Assembly: GCA_013215385.1 (NCBI GenBank)
Contig: JABSOY010000005.1
Location: 248,001 to 312,000 of the forward strand
Length of the DNA: 64,000 bases
From: Colwellia sp.
GTDB lineage: Bacteria > Pseudomonadota > Gammaproteobacteria > Enterobacterales > Alteromonadaceae
Direction: 5' to 3'
Both the position numbers and the translations under genes were made by a program. Positions 53,577 to 62,345 of this stretch are shown piece by piece. Numbering within the stretch: position 1 is the first letter of the stretch; each line of letters starts with the position of its first letter. The notes beneath the pieces were generated by a model. The model saw only the letters and a list, made by a program, of their open reading frames with translations, was not told the origin of the DNA and ran no database searches.

Positions 53577-53926
53577 AGTCACTTATAAAACATTTAAAAT
53601 GCCGAACAGGTAAAACTTGCTCGCTTTCACTGCGTTCCATCTTTTAGCAAGCTACCCTCAGCTGTTTATTGCGATGTTATCGATATAAAATTTAACCCAA
53701 CCTATCCAATCAGCTGTAATAGCTAATCTATCTTTTGTGGTAACAGTGAGCATAAGAGGTCAATCTCATTTGGTAATTAGCAGTCTCAACCATTATGTGT
53801 AGTCACACATCCACCTAAAGACAGTAAATAAAATGTTAAATTCCCTCTTTGGTTGACGCATTGCTCATTATTTGTGGCGTTCCACACATCTCAGCTGAGA
53901 TTATCCTTATAAATCTTATCGTTAAG
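53577..53926. other. Gene-free region upstream of the Pho-like array
   Basis: 350 nt of AT-rich sequence between the PAS gene and the 11-bp repeats. AACTTGCT near 53615 and AGCAAGCT near 53649 can pair loosely. No supported ORF or RNA. Confidence 0.5.
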
Positions 53927-53992
53927 CTGTAATAAATTTGTAACATAACTGTATTAATATCGACACATAACTGTAATAAGCCTGTAATAAAG
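53927..53992 (+). promoter_or_regulatory. Six in-phase 11-bp repeats resembling consecutive Pho boxes
   Basis: Six units begin at 53927, 53938, 53949, 53960, 53971 and 53982. Five follow CTGTAAtaA or TTGTAAcAT, while the fourth, TCGACACATAA, is the weakest. A PhoB site in E. coli is CTGTCAT repeated at 11-bp spacing with AT-rich filler. The exact 11-bp phase and strong first-seven match suggest two or three PhoB dimer sites. The array ends 24 nt before the chemoreceptor ATG. Confidence 0.7.
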
Positions 53993-54015
53993 ACAGGTTA
54001 ATAAAGGAATGTACG

Positions 54016-55917
54016 ATGGGTAGTTTGAATATAAAGTGGAAGTTGAGTTTATTAGCAATCTTAGCGGCAGTGGGCTTCGTGGTATTGATTGCCTATAATT
54101 ACTCAGCAACTTCAACCCTAATGGAGTTCAATAATATTGCTCGACAAACGGTGCAGCTTGAAGCTGACATGTTGATGTTGAGACGACATGAAAAAGACTT
54201 TATTGCGAGAAAAGATCTAAAGTATTCTGTCAAATTTAAACAAACATTTGCCGAAGTTTCCACGACATTAAACCAAATTGAAAAACAACTACTGTCAGTT
54301 AAACTTACCAATAACCATATTACTCAGCTGAGAGTTTTGCTAACTACTTATCAGCGCACTTTTTCTCTACTTGTTAAGCAACAGCAACGAGTTGGTCTTC
54401 ATGCAAAAGATGGCTTATACGGCTCTTTAAGAAGTGAAGTGCATCAAATAGAAAACTTACTCCTTGAGCGGGAAAATTTATCTGGTTCAACTTTAGAGTT
54501 AAATAGCTTAATGCGAACAATGTTGATGTTACGCCGGCATGAAAAAGACTTCATGCTCAGGCGCGATGTTAAGTATGTTGATAAATTTAATAAGCGTATC
54601 GATGTGATGCAGCTTAAATTAGCCAATAGTATCACTGCGGGAAATTTTAACCGGGTATCAAAACGGGCTTTAGGTAATTATCAACAACAATTCTTACAGC
54701 TGGTAGCAGGTGAGCAGAAGCTGGGGTTAACAAGTACCCATGGTCTACTCGGCGCGATGAGAAAAAATATTCACCAAGCTGAAGTGCGGTTAAAATTATT
54801 TAATAAATTTGCATTAGAAAATGTAGAACAACACATTGCTAAGAAAGAGTTAACCGATATTTTTGTCGGTCTTAGCTTGATGGTATTTATTATGTTGGCG
54901 TTGATTCTTATCGCTAATAATATTTCTAAGCGTATAACTCAATTATCGAAGTTAATGGTTTTAGTGGCCAGTTCAAAGAACTTGAGTTTACGTGCAAAGA
55001 TTTCAGGGCAAGACGAAATTGGTGAAATGGCTCAGATTTATAATGAAATGATGGCAGAGTTTGAAAGTTTAATGAAAGAAGTAAAACTTTCATCTTTAGA
55101 GTTAGATCAAGCCTCTAAGGACTTAAAAGCGTCAAGTTTGCAAACCACGATAGGTGTCAATCGTCAATTAAGTGATAGTGAACAAGTGGTCGCTGCCATG
55201 ACTCAAGTGAGTGACTCGGTTGCAGAAGTTGCTTTTAATGCCTCTGAAGCCGCCAATGCTTCTCTGTCTGCTGAGCAAGCATCAATGAGTGGGCATCAAT
55301 TGGTTCAAGAAAATAGAAAAAGTTTTGAAAAGTTGGTTACTGATATTGAAAAGTCAGGGGCAATAATTCAAGATTTAAATAAAGAAAGTAACAATATTGA
55401 AGCTATGCTTAACGATATTCGTAGTATCGCCGACCAAACCAATTTACTTGCGCTTAATGCGGCGATAGAAGCGGCTAGAGCCGGTGAACAAGGTCGAGGT
55501 TTTGCCGTCGTCGCTGACGAAGTAAGAACACTTGCTCAACGTTCAGCGGCATCAACTCAAGAAATAGAAAATGTCGTTGTGCGCCTACAATCATTGGCTG
55601 CAGACGCGGTATCAGCGATGAATTTAGGAAAGGTTCAAGCAGAAAATAGTGTCATTGATACTAAGAATGTTGAACTAGCATTGCGTGATATTAGAAATTA
55701 CAGTGAAACTGTCAATAGTATGAACCGACACATTGCAACAGCGGCAGAGGAGCAATCGACGGTGGTACAAGAAATAAATCGCAACTTAATGTCGATTACC
55801 GAAGTGGCAGGGGATACATCAAGGCTTACCGAAACAATATCTGTCTCAGGTGAGCAATTACGGAATCTATCTAAACAGCTTGGTTTGCGAGTAGAAAAAT
55901 TTACCTTATCGAATTAA
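54016..55917 (+). CDS. Methyl-accepting chemotaxis protein with HBM-type sensor
   Basis: 633 residues: helix 1 (about 8-28), an all-helical periplasmic sensor (29-280), helix 2 (about 281-303), HAMP (304-357), and a signalling domain with hairpin tip [38 protein letters not shown]-type sequence. The sensor has an internal repeat: [19 protein letters not shown] and [19 protein letters not shown], the mark of helical bimodular (HBM) sensors. Known HBM receptors bind small organic acids, but this ligand is unknown. The Pho-like array upstream suggests phosphate-starvation control. A terminator follows. Confidence 0.93.
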   Translation: MGSLNIKWKLSLLAILAAVGFVVLIAYNYSATSTLMEFNNIARQTVQLEADMLMLRRHEKDFIARKDLKYSVKFKQTFAEVSTTLNQIEKQLLSVKLTNNHITQLRVLLTTYQRTFSLLVKQQQRVGLHAKDGLYGSLRSEVHQIENLLLERENLSGSTLELNSLMRTMLMLRRHEKDFMLRRDVKYVDKFNKRIDVMQLKLANSITAGNFNRVSKRALGNYQQQFLQLVAGEQKLGLTSTHGLLGAMRKNIHQAEVRLKLFNKFALENVEQHIAKKELTDIFVGLSLMVFIMLALILIANNISKRITQLSKLMVLVASSKNLSLRAKISGQDEIGEMAQIYNEMMAEFESLMKEVKLSSLELDQASKDLKASSLQTTIGVNRQLSDSEQVVAAMTQVSDSVAEVAFNASEAANASLSAEQASMSGHQLVQENRKSFEKLVTDIEKSGAIIQDLNKESNNIEAMLNDIRSIADQTNLLALNAAIEAARAGEQGRGFAVVADEVRTLAQRSAASTQEIENVVVRLQSLAADAVSAMNLGKVQAENSVIDTKNVELALRDIRNYSETVNSMNRHIATAAEEQSTVVQEINRNLMSITEVAGDTSRLTETISVSGEQLRNLSKQLGLRVEKFTLSN

Positions 55918-55982
55918 GTGCCTAACAGAGATATTTTTCTTTTGGATACACAGTATTAAATTATTCGCTATAAGTAGAAAAT

Positions 55983-56007
55983 AGCCCAGCGTTTCTGGGC
56001 TTTTTTG
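55983..56007 (+). terminator. Intrinsic terminator of the chemoreceptor gene
   Basis: AGCCCAG pairs perfectly with CTGGGCT around a 5-base loop, followed by TTTTT. Confidence 0.92.
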
Positions 56008-56013
56008 TGACAA

Positions 56014-56041
56014 AATAATCAATAATCAATAATCAATAATT
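56014..56041. repeat. Four tandem 7-bp units
   Basis: AATAATC occurs three times in a row, plus one imperfect fourth unit, between the chemoreceptor terminator and the stop of the convergent PhoX gene. It is probably slippage-generated filler. Confidence 0.8.
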
Positions 56042-56046
56042 AAAGA

Positions 56047-57762
56047 CTATTCACCCTTAGGATTGTAAATCCAAAGCGCGTTATTAACATGCTTACTGGT
56101 ATCTTCCCCAATGAAAACACGACCATCGTCCATAACGGCTAAGTTATCAGGGTTGGATATAGCGTTAACATCACACTTGTTACCATTTTCATCGCCGTTA
56201 GCATTATACGCACCACCAACAACTACGGACTCCATACGATTAACGTTAAAGTCTGTTTGTACACCAAAACGATAAACCGCACCACAATAGGCTGATGAAT
56301 CAAGCTGTATATCACCTTCTTCGTCAACCATGCCTTTTCCTACCGAAGACATAGCAACATACATATAGGGTACTGCACCACTTGCCACGCCATCGTAATT
56401 AATGACCACGCCTTCCATTTTACGAAATTCAGTGGTTGCACCTTTGGCTTTAGCGGCGCGTAATGTTTCTAAAAAAGCATAACGGTCATCACCAGTACCG
56501 TTTGTTGCCCAGTCATCAATTTCTGATTGAGCTATGTAACTTGTTTCACCTTCAATATAATCGGCTTCAGTAATACCGTTATATGAATTAATCCAGGTTT
56601 TTATTTCAGTGTTGTTACTGCTACCTAATTTAATCCACTGAATATCAAAACCAGCTTTAGCAGGATCGCTCGTGGCATCTTGAGTTAACTTGGCCGCAAA
56701 TAAAGTACCGGCACTTAAATCTCCTGCGGTCGTTGCGACAAATTTATAAAACGCTTTATTTGAACCATCATCGGTTGTGTAAACTGTTTTCCAGTCTGGC
56801 ATTACTACTGAGTTTTCATGTGCAACTCGCCCTAAGGTAAAGTGTTTAACCGGTGTTGGACTTGTTGACGTTGGATCCGTTATTTCCACTATATAGCCGT
56901 AGTCATAAGGATTAGGTAATGTAGAGCTGCCCAAATAAGTTTGCAAGTTTTTAACATCGGGGTAGCTAGGGTAACCGTCTACATATGCGGTATTATTCCA
57001 CTGTTCGGTATTTTCAGCTTCATAATTTTCTTCAGAAGTTAACGGGGTATTCCAAGGAGATAACGTACCAAAACAATTAATAATCGTACCGAGTACCGCT
57101 GAAAAATCAATATTTATTGCATCACCAGTTAGCCAGTTACCAGAGTCTTCTTTCGTTAATTCGATACGACTCATTGCCCCAGGACGGTCTTCCCATGCCG
57201 TGAATAAATAGCCAGCATCGCCATTTGCAGACGTTGGCACAAAGGCATTGAAATCAGGATCTTGAGATTGTTTAATTGCAGTTGCTGAATCAGCAGTGGT
57301 AATTGAACCTAAACCCTGGGGTAAATTATTATCAAAGGTATCGCCCGCTTTACCAATGATTTGATAATGACCTGCTATCAAACGTACTGTCAATTTTTCT
57401 TCATCTGTTGCTGGTACTGACAATTCTTCAGCCATTGGGTCGAACTTACTCCAATCAAACCCGGTAACAACGCCAACTTGTGCTGGCGTTTCATTACCAG
57501 ATAAATCAGCGGGGTGCTGAACATTGAAGAAAAGCTCATCATTATCAGTTAGAAATAGACCGGTAATTTCTGCACCGACAGGAACGGTAGCTATGCGTGT
57601 TAATTTTGCGGCTACTGTGAGGTTGCTGCCATTGGTACCGTCAGCTCCATGCGAACCGTTTGCCCCATTTGAACCGTCATCTCCACCACATGCTGTTAAC
57701 ATTGATGAACCAAGTATTACTGATATTAATGCGGCAATTTTTCTTTTTCTTAGATTGAGCAT
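56047..57762 (-). CDS. PhoX-family (DUF839) lipoprotein, putative alkaline phosphatase
   Basis: 571 residues. Lipobox MLTAC has lipidated Cys25. Then comes a collagen-like run of G-x-x units (GSNGANGSHGADGTNGSN, residues about 30-47). The PhoX-like propeller is marked by GRVAHENSVVMPDWKTVYTT, DDGSNKAFYKFVATTAGDLS and DNLAVMDDGRVFIGEDTS. PhoX enzymes are Ca/Fe-dependent phosphatases of marine bacteria; a Tat signal is usual there, but this one has a Sec-type lipoprotein signal. A Pho-like box lies upstream. I call it PhoX-like by family features and cannot confirm the metal ligands or activity. Confidence 0.82.
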   Translation of the reverse strand: MLNLRKRKIAALISVILGSSMLTACGGDDGSNGANGSHGADGTNGSNLTVAAKLTRIATVPVGAEITGLFLTDNDELFFNVQHPADLSGNETPAQVGVVTGFDWSKFDPMAEELSVPATDEEKLTVRLIAGHYQIIGKAGDTFDNNLPQGLGSITTADSATAIKQSQDPDFNAFVPTSANGDAGYLFTAWEDRPGAMSRIELTKEDSGNWLTGDAINIDFSAVLGTIINCFGTLSPWNTPLTSEENYEAENTEQWNNTAYVDGYPSYPDVKNLQTYLGSSTLPNPYDYGYIVEITDPTSTSPTPVKHFTLGRVAHENSVVMPDWKTVYTTDDGSNKAFYKFVATTAGDLSAGTLFAAKLTQDATSDPAKAGFDIQWIKLGSSNNTEIKTWINSYNGITEADYIEGETSYIAQSEIDDWATNGTGDDRYAFLETLRAAKAKGATTEFRKMEGVVINYDGVASGAVPYMYVAMSSVGKGMVDEEGDIQLDSSAYCGAVYRFGVQTDFNVNRMESVVVGGAYNANGDENGNKCDVNAISNPDNLAVMDDGRVFIGEDTSKHVNNALWIYNPKGE

Positions 57763-57799
57763 TTCTATTTCCTAAAATTATGAGTAAAAACGCTATTAA

Positions 57800-57831
57800 A
57801 GTAATACTGGGCTGTGACAGTTCAATGACTA
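57800..57831 (-). promoter_or_regulatory. Pho-box-like site and -10 for the PhoX gene
   Basis: On the minus strand TAGTCAT and CTGTCAC sit 11 bp apart (57831-57814), close to the CTGTCAT repeat. A -10-like TATTAC is at 57806-57801, 7 nt further on. Confidence 0.6.
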
Positions 57832-57867
57832 CTTTTTTACGTAATTGTTAAGGAAATATGAAGGCAG

Positions 57868-57901
57868 GATTCAAATAACTGTAATAAATGACTCGTATAA
57901 T
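57868..57901 (+). promoter_or_regulatory. Pho half-site and perfect -10 for the CxxCH protein gene
   Basis: CTGTAAT (57879-57885) is one strong half-site; the unit 11 bp upstream is weak. TATAAT (57896-57901) follows after 10 bp, the Pho-promoter spacing. Transcription would start near 57908, downstream of the ATG at 57888 and before the one at 57936. Confidence 0.58.
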
Positions 57902-57935
57902 TTACGACATATATTATCGCAGCAGTGAACAGTTT

Positions 57936-59576
57936 ATGAAAAATCATGTCTTAGTTTTTGGTGTATTTATTTTGGTTGTTTATATAGGTTTATCAAGTAA
58001 CGGCAATACAAAAGAAGAAGAATTATTACCTGGTGTAGCGTTAGGGGAAATAATTACACCAACCGCGCACGGAAGCTTTAACGAAGAAGCCCCGATTCCA
58101 TCGCAGTGCTACACAAAAACCCAAGGCAGTAATAATCCTTGTTATACCTGTCATCAAACTTATCCGCAGTCTGATAATAAAGTCTATCGCACTAATTTAC
58201 GTAATGATGGCGTTAATCAGGGGGTGTATAATTTTTCTGATGAAGGCGAGCTTAATAGTTGGAAAAACCTCTTTGTTAATCGCCAGCCTTGGCTGGAAAA
58301 AATCTCGGATCAACAAATAATAAAATATGTCGACCAAGATAATTACAGCAAGCTACCGAAAAAGTTGCTTAAAAATGGCTGGAAAGGCTTTATTCCTGAT
58401 TTGAAAGATTATCATCTAGCAGGCGAAGCCTTTAATAAGAAAGGCATAGCAAAAGATGGCAGTGCGTGGGTCGCTTTTAATTACAAACCATTTCCCGGTA
58501 CTTTTTGGCCAACAAACGGGGCAACTGATGATGTGTTGATTCGATTAGCGCCTGAATTTAGGCAACTCAATGGTGAATATAATGAAAATGTTTATTTAAT
58601 TAATCTCTCATTGGTTGAAATGAGCATTAAAGTCTTAGCCGATATAGATATTTTTCCAGCGAATGAAAGAGCATTGAACAGAGATTTGAACCTCGATGGA
58701 AAGTTAACTGAACATGTTGAATTATTAGTTACTCAAGCATACTTTGTTGGTGACGCAGAGCAAATTAAAGTACCTCGTCAGCAATATCCGGTTAATACCG
58801 AAATTATGCACTCAGTGCGTTATGTTGGTATTAATGAAAAAGGAGAAACTTATATCCCCAAGCGTATGAAAGAATTACGTTATATGACCAAAACTAAGTT
58901 GTTAAATGATGGTGCCATTGATAGTGCTTATCGTCGAGAACGTAAAGAGAAACTTGATGAACAATTACCAAGCTATATATGGGTTAAAGATAAAGGTTTT
59001 AATAATAAATTTGGTTGGCTTATACAAGGTTACATCGAAGATTATAACGGGGAGTTGAGGGTTCAGTCTTATGAAGAAACCTTTTATTGTATGGGCTGTC
59101 ATTCTGCTATCGGCACAACCATAGATCAAACATTCGCTTTCCCACGAAAAGTAACCGGTCGGGCAGGATGGGGCTATATCAATTTAAAAGGTATGGAAGA
59201 CGTGCCATCGCAAGGTCAAGATGAAGGTGAAATTTTACAATACTTACAAATTAATGGTGGTGGCAATGAGTTCCGTGAAAATATGGAAATGCTAAGCAAG
59301 TGGTATAAACCGGATGGTACTGTTGATAAAGAAAAGGTTAAACGTGCCGATGTTTATCAGTTAATTACGCCATCAAAACAACGTGCCTATGCGATGAATA
59401 AAGCCTATACCCAAATTGTTCGAACACAGAGCTTTATTCATGGGCGTGATGTGAATATTACGCCTGCAATTAATGTTCACAAAAAAATAGATGAGACAGT
59501 TGCTCCTTTAAAACCGGAATACCGCTTAGAAGGCTGGGATATTCGTTTAGATTGGTCAAAGCTGACGACGAAATAA
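57936..59576 (+). CDS. Exported protein with two CxxCH heme-binding motifs
   Basis: 546 residues from the ATG at 57936. The 57888 ATG is rejected because a perfect -10 overlaps that region. Signal peptide: about 1-22 (MKNHVLVFGVFILVVYIGLS). CYTCH (69-73) and CMGCH (385-389) are covalent heme c sites, so the protein probably carries two hemes, attached by Ccm. Between them lies a long soluble region with no other domain I recognise. It is divergent from the PhoX gene and shares its intergenic region. Function unknown; a periplasmic redox role is likely. Confidence 0.78.
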   Translation: MKNHVLVFGVFILVVYIGLSSNGNTKEEELLPGVALGEIITPTAHGSFNEEAPIPSQCYTKTQGSNNPCYTCHQTYPQSDNKVYRTNLRNDGVNQGVYNFSDEGELNSWKNLFVNRQPWLEKISDQQIIKYVDQDNYSKLPKKLLKNGWKGFIPDLKDYHLAGEAFNKKGIAKDGSAWVAFNYKPFPGTFWPTNGATDDVLIRLAPEFRQLNGEYNENVYLINLSLVEMSIKVLADIDIFPANERALNRDLNLDGKLTEHVELLVTQAYFVGDAEQIKVPRQQYPVNTEIMHSVRYVGINEKGETYIPKRMKELRYMTKTKLLNDGAIDSAYRRERKEKLDEQLPSYIWVKDKGFNNKFGWLIQGYIEDYNGELRVQSYEETFYCMGCHSAIGTTIDQTFAFPRKVTGRAGWGYINLKGMEDVPSQGQDEGEILQYLQINGGGNEFRENMEMLSKWYKPDGTVDKEKVKRADVYQLITPSKQRAYAMNKAYTQIVRTQSFIHGRDVNITPAINVHKKIDETVAPLKPEYRLEGWDIRLDWSKLTTK

Positions 59577-59610
59577 GCGATCCACTGAACTAACTGTACT
59601 TATTCAGCAG

Positions 59611-59642
59611 CAAAGACCTTTACAGGGCTGCAGAGGTCTTTG
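59611..59642. terminator. Inverted repeat between convergent genes
   Basis: CAAAGACCT pairs perfectly with AGGTCTTTG around a 14-base loop. It lies between the CxxCH protein gene and the convergent MATE transporter and probably ends both. Confidence 0.65.
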
Positions 59643-59665
59643 GCGATGAGGATAATAACCATTGT

Positions 59666-61132
59666 TTATTTACAATTTACCTGAGTCTGCGCTTCGCTAT
59701 TAGGAATTTTACATAGCACATAAGGAGTTTGAGCTTTGTTTTCATCTTGCCACCATATTTTTCGAATGAATAGTTTAGACACTAAAACCAAAGATACGAT
59801 GTGAGCCAGTGCTATACCGATAAACAGACCAGGAATTGATGCAGTCCAACCACCTATAATTGCAAAGACTAGTATCAGTATTATTTTATGGCCAAAACCT
59901 AAAATACTGGCATTGGCTGATTTTCCAATGGCATTTAAGCTCGATATTGCCAGCATGGTACACCCGGCACCGATAAAGCTAATAGGTACATAAATTAAGT
60001 AATGTTTAATGTACTGTTGCAAGTTAGTACTCTGGCTAATTTCAGCGGCAATGCTTTCAGCATAAAAGTACAGAACACCAGCAAGCAATATCTGGGTGAC
60101 GGTAATTATAATAACCCCTTGAATGATTAACGCTTTAACACGATCAATTTTTCCTGCCCACCAATTCGCGGCGATTAAGCCGGGCAGAGAAGCAGTAAAT
60201 ACCATAGGAATGAATAACCCGAGTGTTTCTATGCGGAATATTATACTCAATAGTGCGACTTTATCTTCCGCAATACTGGCAATATAGAAGGTAAGTATAC
60301 CAATAGTAATAGGTAAGTATAATTGCTGTAGGCTGGCATTTAGGCCGGTAACCGACATTTGTTTTAGCGTGCTTCGCCATTGCATCGCTAAAATTTGATG
60401 TTTATCGATGCCTAATTCACGAATAATAATGCCTAAGGAAATAAGTGCAAATACGGTATCTGAAATCAAGTGCGCATAACCCGCGCCGATAATCCCCGTT
60501 TCTAAAAGTTGAGAACACTGTCCGTCGCCGATCAAACTATAGCTTAAAGCTGACTTGGTTATCATCCAAGTAACGAGCAGTATACTTGCTTGTTTTATAT
60601 GGCCAAAGCTACGTAATATGCCATTAATTTGCCAAACAAGTATCAGCGGGATCCAGCCAATCAATCTAATTTCGGTGTAGGTGGTTACCAAAGAGGTCAT
60701 ACCTAATTCTATCGCAGGTTGAGACGACGATTGTGTACCGAGTAAAAAATAAAGCGTCGGCGAGATAAAATATAATAGTATCGATAAGATAAAGGTTAAT
60801 GTTGTCGCTAAGACGAGTGCTCTTATTACGTTACTTTTTAATTCATTTTTGTCAGTAATACAGCTGTTTGGGGTAACGCTTGATTTAATCCGACAAATCC
60901 AACTATTTGTTGCAATAGAAAGTGCAATGGCTACACCTGTCATTGCCGTTGTAATAGGCGCACTAAAGCTTAATGCCGCAAGATGAGTAGAGCAAAGCCT
61001 GGCTATAAGACCTGTCTCAAATAAGTCATAAGCACTTAATAAAAAAACAGCCGGTAGTATCGGTAAAGAACATGACAATATCAGCCTAAGAATTGGCGTA
61101 TTAAGCATCCAGTGTTGCTTGCAATGTTCCAT
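59666..61132 (-). CDS. MATE-family efflux transporter
   Basis: 488 residues with about 12 membrane helices and two matching halves, as in MATE (multidrug and toxic compound extrusion) exchangers. The N-terminal half has LSCSLPILPAVFLLSAYDLFETG and LSFSAPITTAMTGVAIALSIA, and the second half begins near LNASLQQLYLPITIGIL. Family members export cationic drugs in exchange for Na+ or H+. The substrate cannot be read from the sequence. A Cys/Lys-rich insertion (about 80-98) and a tail ending QTQVNCK are unusual. Monocistronic. Confidence 0.88.
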   Translation of the reverse strand: MEHCKQHWMLNTPILRLILSCSLPILPAVFLLSAYDLFETGLIARLCSTHLAALSFSAPITTAMTGVAIALSIATNSWICRIKSSVTPNSCITDKNELKSNVIRALVLATTLTFILSILLYFISPTLYFLLGTQSSSQPAIELGMTSLVTTYTEIRLIGWIPLILVWQINGILRSFGHIKQASILLVTWMITKSALSYSLIGDGQCSQLLETGIIGAGYAHLISDTVFALISLGIIIRELGIDKHQILAMQWRSTLKQMSVTGLNASLQQLYLPITIGILTFYIASIAEDKVALLSIIFRIETLGLFIPMVFTASLPGLIAANWWAGKIDRVKALIIQGVIIITVTQILLAGVLYFYAESIAAEISQSTNLQQYIKHYLIYVPISFIGAGCTMLAISSLNAIGKSANASILGFGHKIILILVFAIIGGWTASIPGLFIGIALAHIVSLVLVSKLFIRKIWWQDENKAQTPYVLCKIPNSEAQTQVNCK

Positions 61133-61176
61133 TTACGATCCTTTCTATTATATAACTTGCTTAACATTCAATATTT

Positions 61177-61204
61177 TTGATGGGAAATTTTCATTCCCCA
61201 TCAA
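61177..61204. repeat. Inverted repeat between MATE and methyltransferase genes
   Basis: TTGATGGGAA pairs with TTCCCCATCAA (one bulge) around a 6-7 base loop. There is no U-run on either strand, so it may end the methyltransferase transcript on minus or be an operator. Confidence 0.5.
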
Positions 61205-61231
61205 TAGACCTGAGATCAAGCAAAAAAATTT

Positions 61232-61954
61232 TTACTCAGGTTTTTTAAATAATAAAGTGAAACGATCTGAGTTGCCTTGTACGGTTTTACGGCCGACCTC
61301 AAAACGTAATTCATCGTCTATTTTGTAATGCAGGTTTGAATAGTCGACTAAAACAAAACCGGCTTGCTGAATTTCTTTTATCGCTAGTACCGGATCAAAG
61401 CGTCGACCATTTTCGTCATTTTTTTTCTGCATATGACGGCGTGTATGATCAACAACACCATAGATACCACCAGGTTTTAACGCTTTAAAAGCGGCATTAT
61501 TAACACTGCTACGTTCGACTTCATCAAAATTATGATAATTACGGAAAGTAAGCACAGCATCAAGATCGCTAACGTTAAAATTGAGATCTTTGAATTCATA
61601 ATCGTCACTGCCGACGAGCTTTACTTTATCAAAAGGCTTTTGGGTTAGTAGCGACTCTTTTAGTCTTTTTGTACCAAGACTTAAATAGAACTGCCCGTTA
61701 TCACGAAGTGCTGGCGCAAGTAACTTTGTATACCAACCACCGCCAGGCACAATTTCTAATACTTTCATATCATCTTCGATACCGAAAAATTTTAACGTCT
61801 CTACTGGTTTTCTATTTCTATCGCGTTTTGTTTCTCTATCACTACGAATATCTGATGCCATCGCTTGTTTAATACTTTCAGAAAAATCAGCAGCAATAAG
61901 TGCTGGTGAACTAAATGTTGCAGCAACCAACAAGGGTAATAATAATTTTCTCAT
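61232..61954 (-). CDS. Exported SAM-dependent methyltransferase-like protein
   Basis: 240 residues with a clear signal peptide (MRKLLLPLLVAATFSSPALIAA). The rest is a Rossmann methyltransferase: motif I VLEIVPGGGWYTKLLAPAL, then YEFKDLNFNVSDLDAVLTFR (motif IV region) and LKPGGIYGVVDHTRR. It matches the predicted-methyltransferase group found with signal peptides in gammaproteobacteria. SAM is not known in the periplasm, so catalysis there is unclear. The protein may bind another ligand or act before export. Substrate unknown. Confidence 0.83.
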   Translation of the reverse strand: MRKLLLPLLVAATFSSPALIAADFSESIKQAMASDIRSDRETKRDRNRKPVETLKFFGIEDDMKVLEIVPGGGWYTKLLAPALRDNGQFYLSLGTKRLKESLLTQKPFDKVKLVGSDDYEFKDLNFNVSDLDAVLTFRNYHNFDEVERSSVNNAAFKALKPGGIYGVVDHTRRHMQKKNDENGRRFDPVLAIKEIQQAGFVLVDYSNLHYKIDDELRFEVGRKTVQGNSDRFTLLFKKPE

Positions 61955-62345
61955 GAATACTTCCTATACTTTGTTATTTTAGATTTTAAAGTTAATCGCT
62001 TTCACATGACGACAGATTTAAATAAATTTAAACAAAACAGCTAAAAATAGTCTTATAAAAAATCTATTATTTAACGTTATAGATTTATTATAGATATTTT
62101 GATCATTACTTAACTGCATATTTACTAGCTTTGCACGGAGAAATGTTAGTTTCATGAGACAAAAATGGCGATAAATTATCATCATCGATAAATTGGCTAT
62201 TTACATTTAGACACACTGTTTGTTCATTTAAACGCCTAATAATAGCCATTCAGCTTTATCTGTAACAAATCAGTAACTCTTTAAACAGTGATACGATAAG
62301 ATAGGTAGTAGAATGAAAGATAATTATTTTTAAGTATGAAAAACA
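61955..62345. other. Gene-free region between methyltransferase and CadC-like gene
   Basis: 391 nt, strongly AT-rich, holding the divergent promoters. ATAGATTTATTATAGAT near 62080 is a short repeated element. No ORF with a ribosome site and no RNA gene seen. Confidence 0.45.

Noticed and set aside
56014-56041. (AATAATC)n tandem units considered as a regulatory or phase-variation repeat
   Set aside because: Four short units after a terminator and before a stop codon, not in a promoter or coding frame. Likely replication slippage.
57888-57935. Longer start for the CxxCH protein (16 extra residues)
   Set aside because: A perfect TATAAT lies at 57896-57901, inside this stretch, so the ATG at 57888 would not be transcribed. 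The 57936 start also begins directly with a signal peptide.
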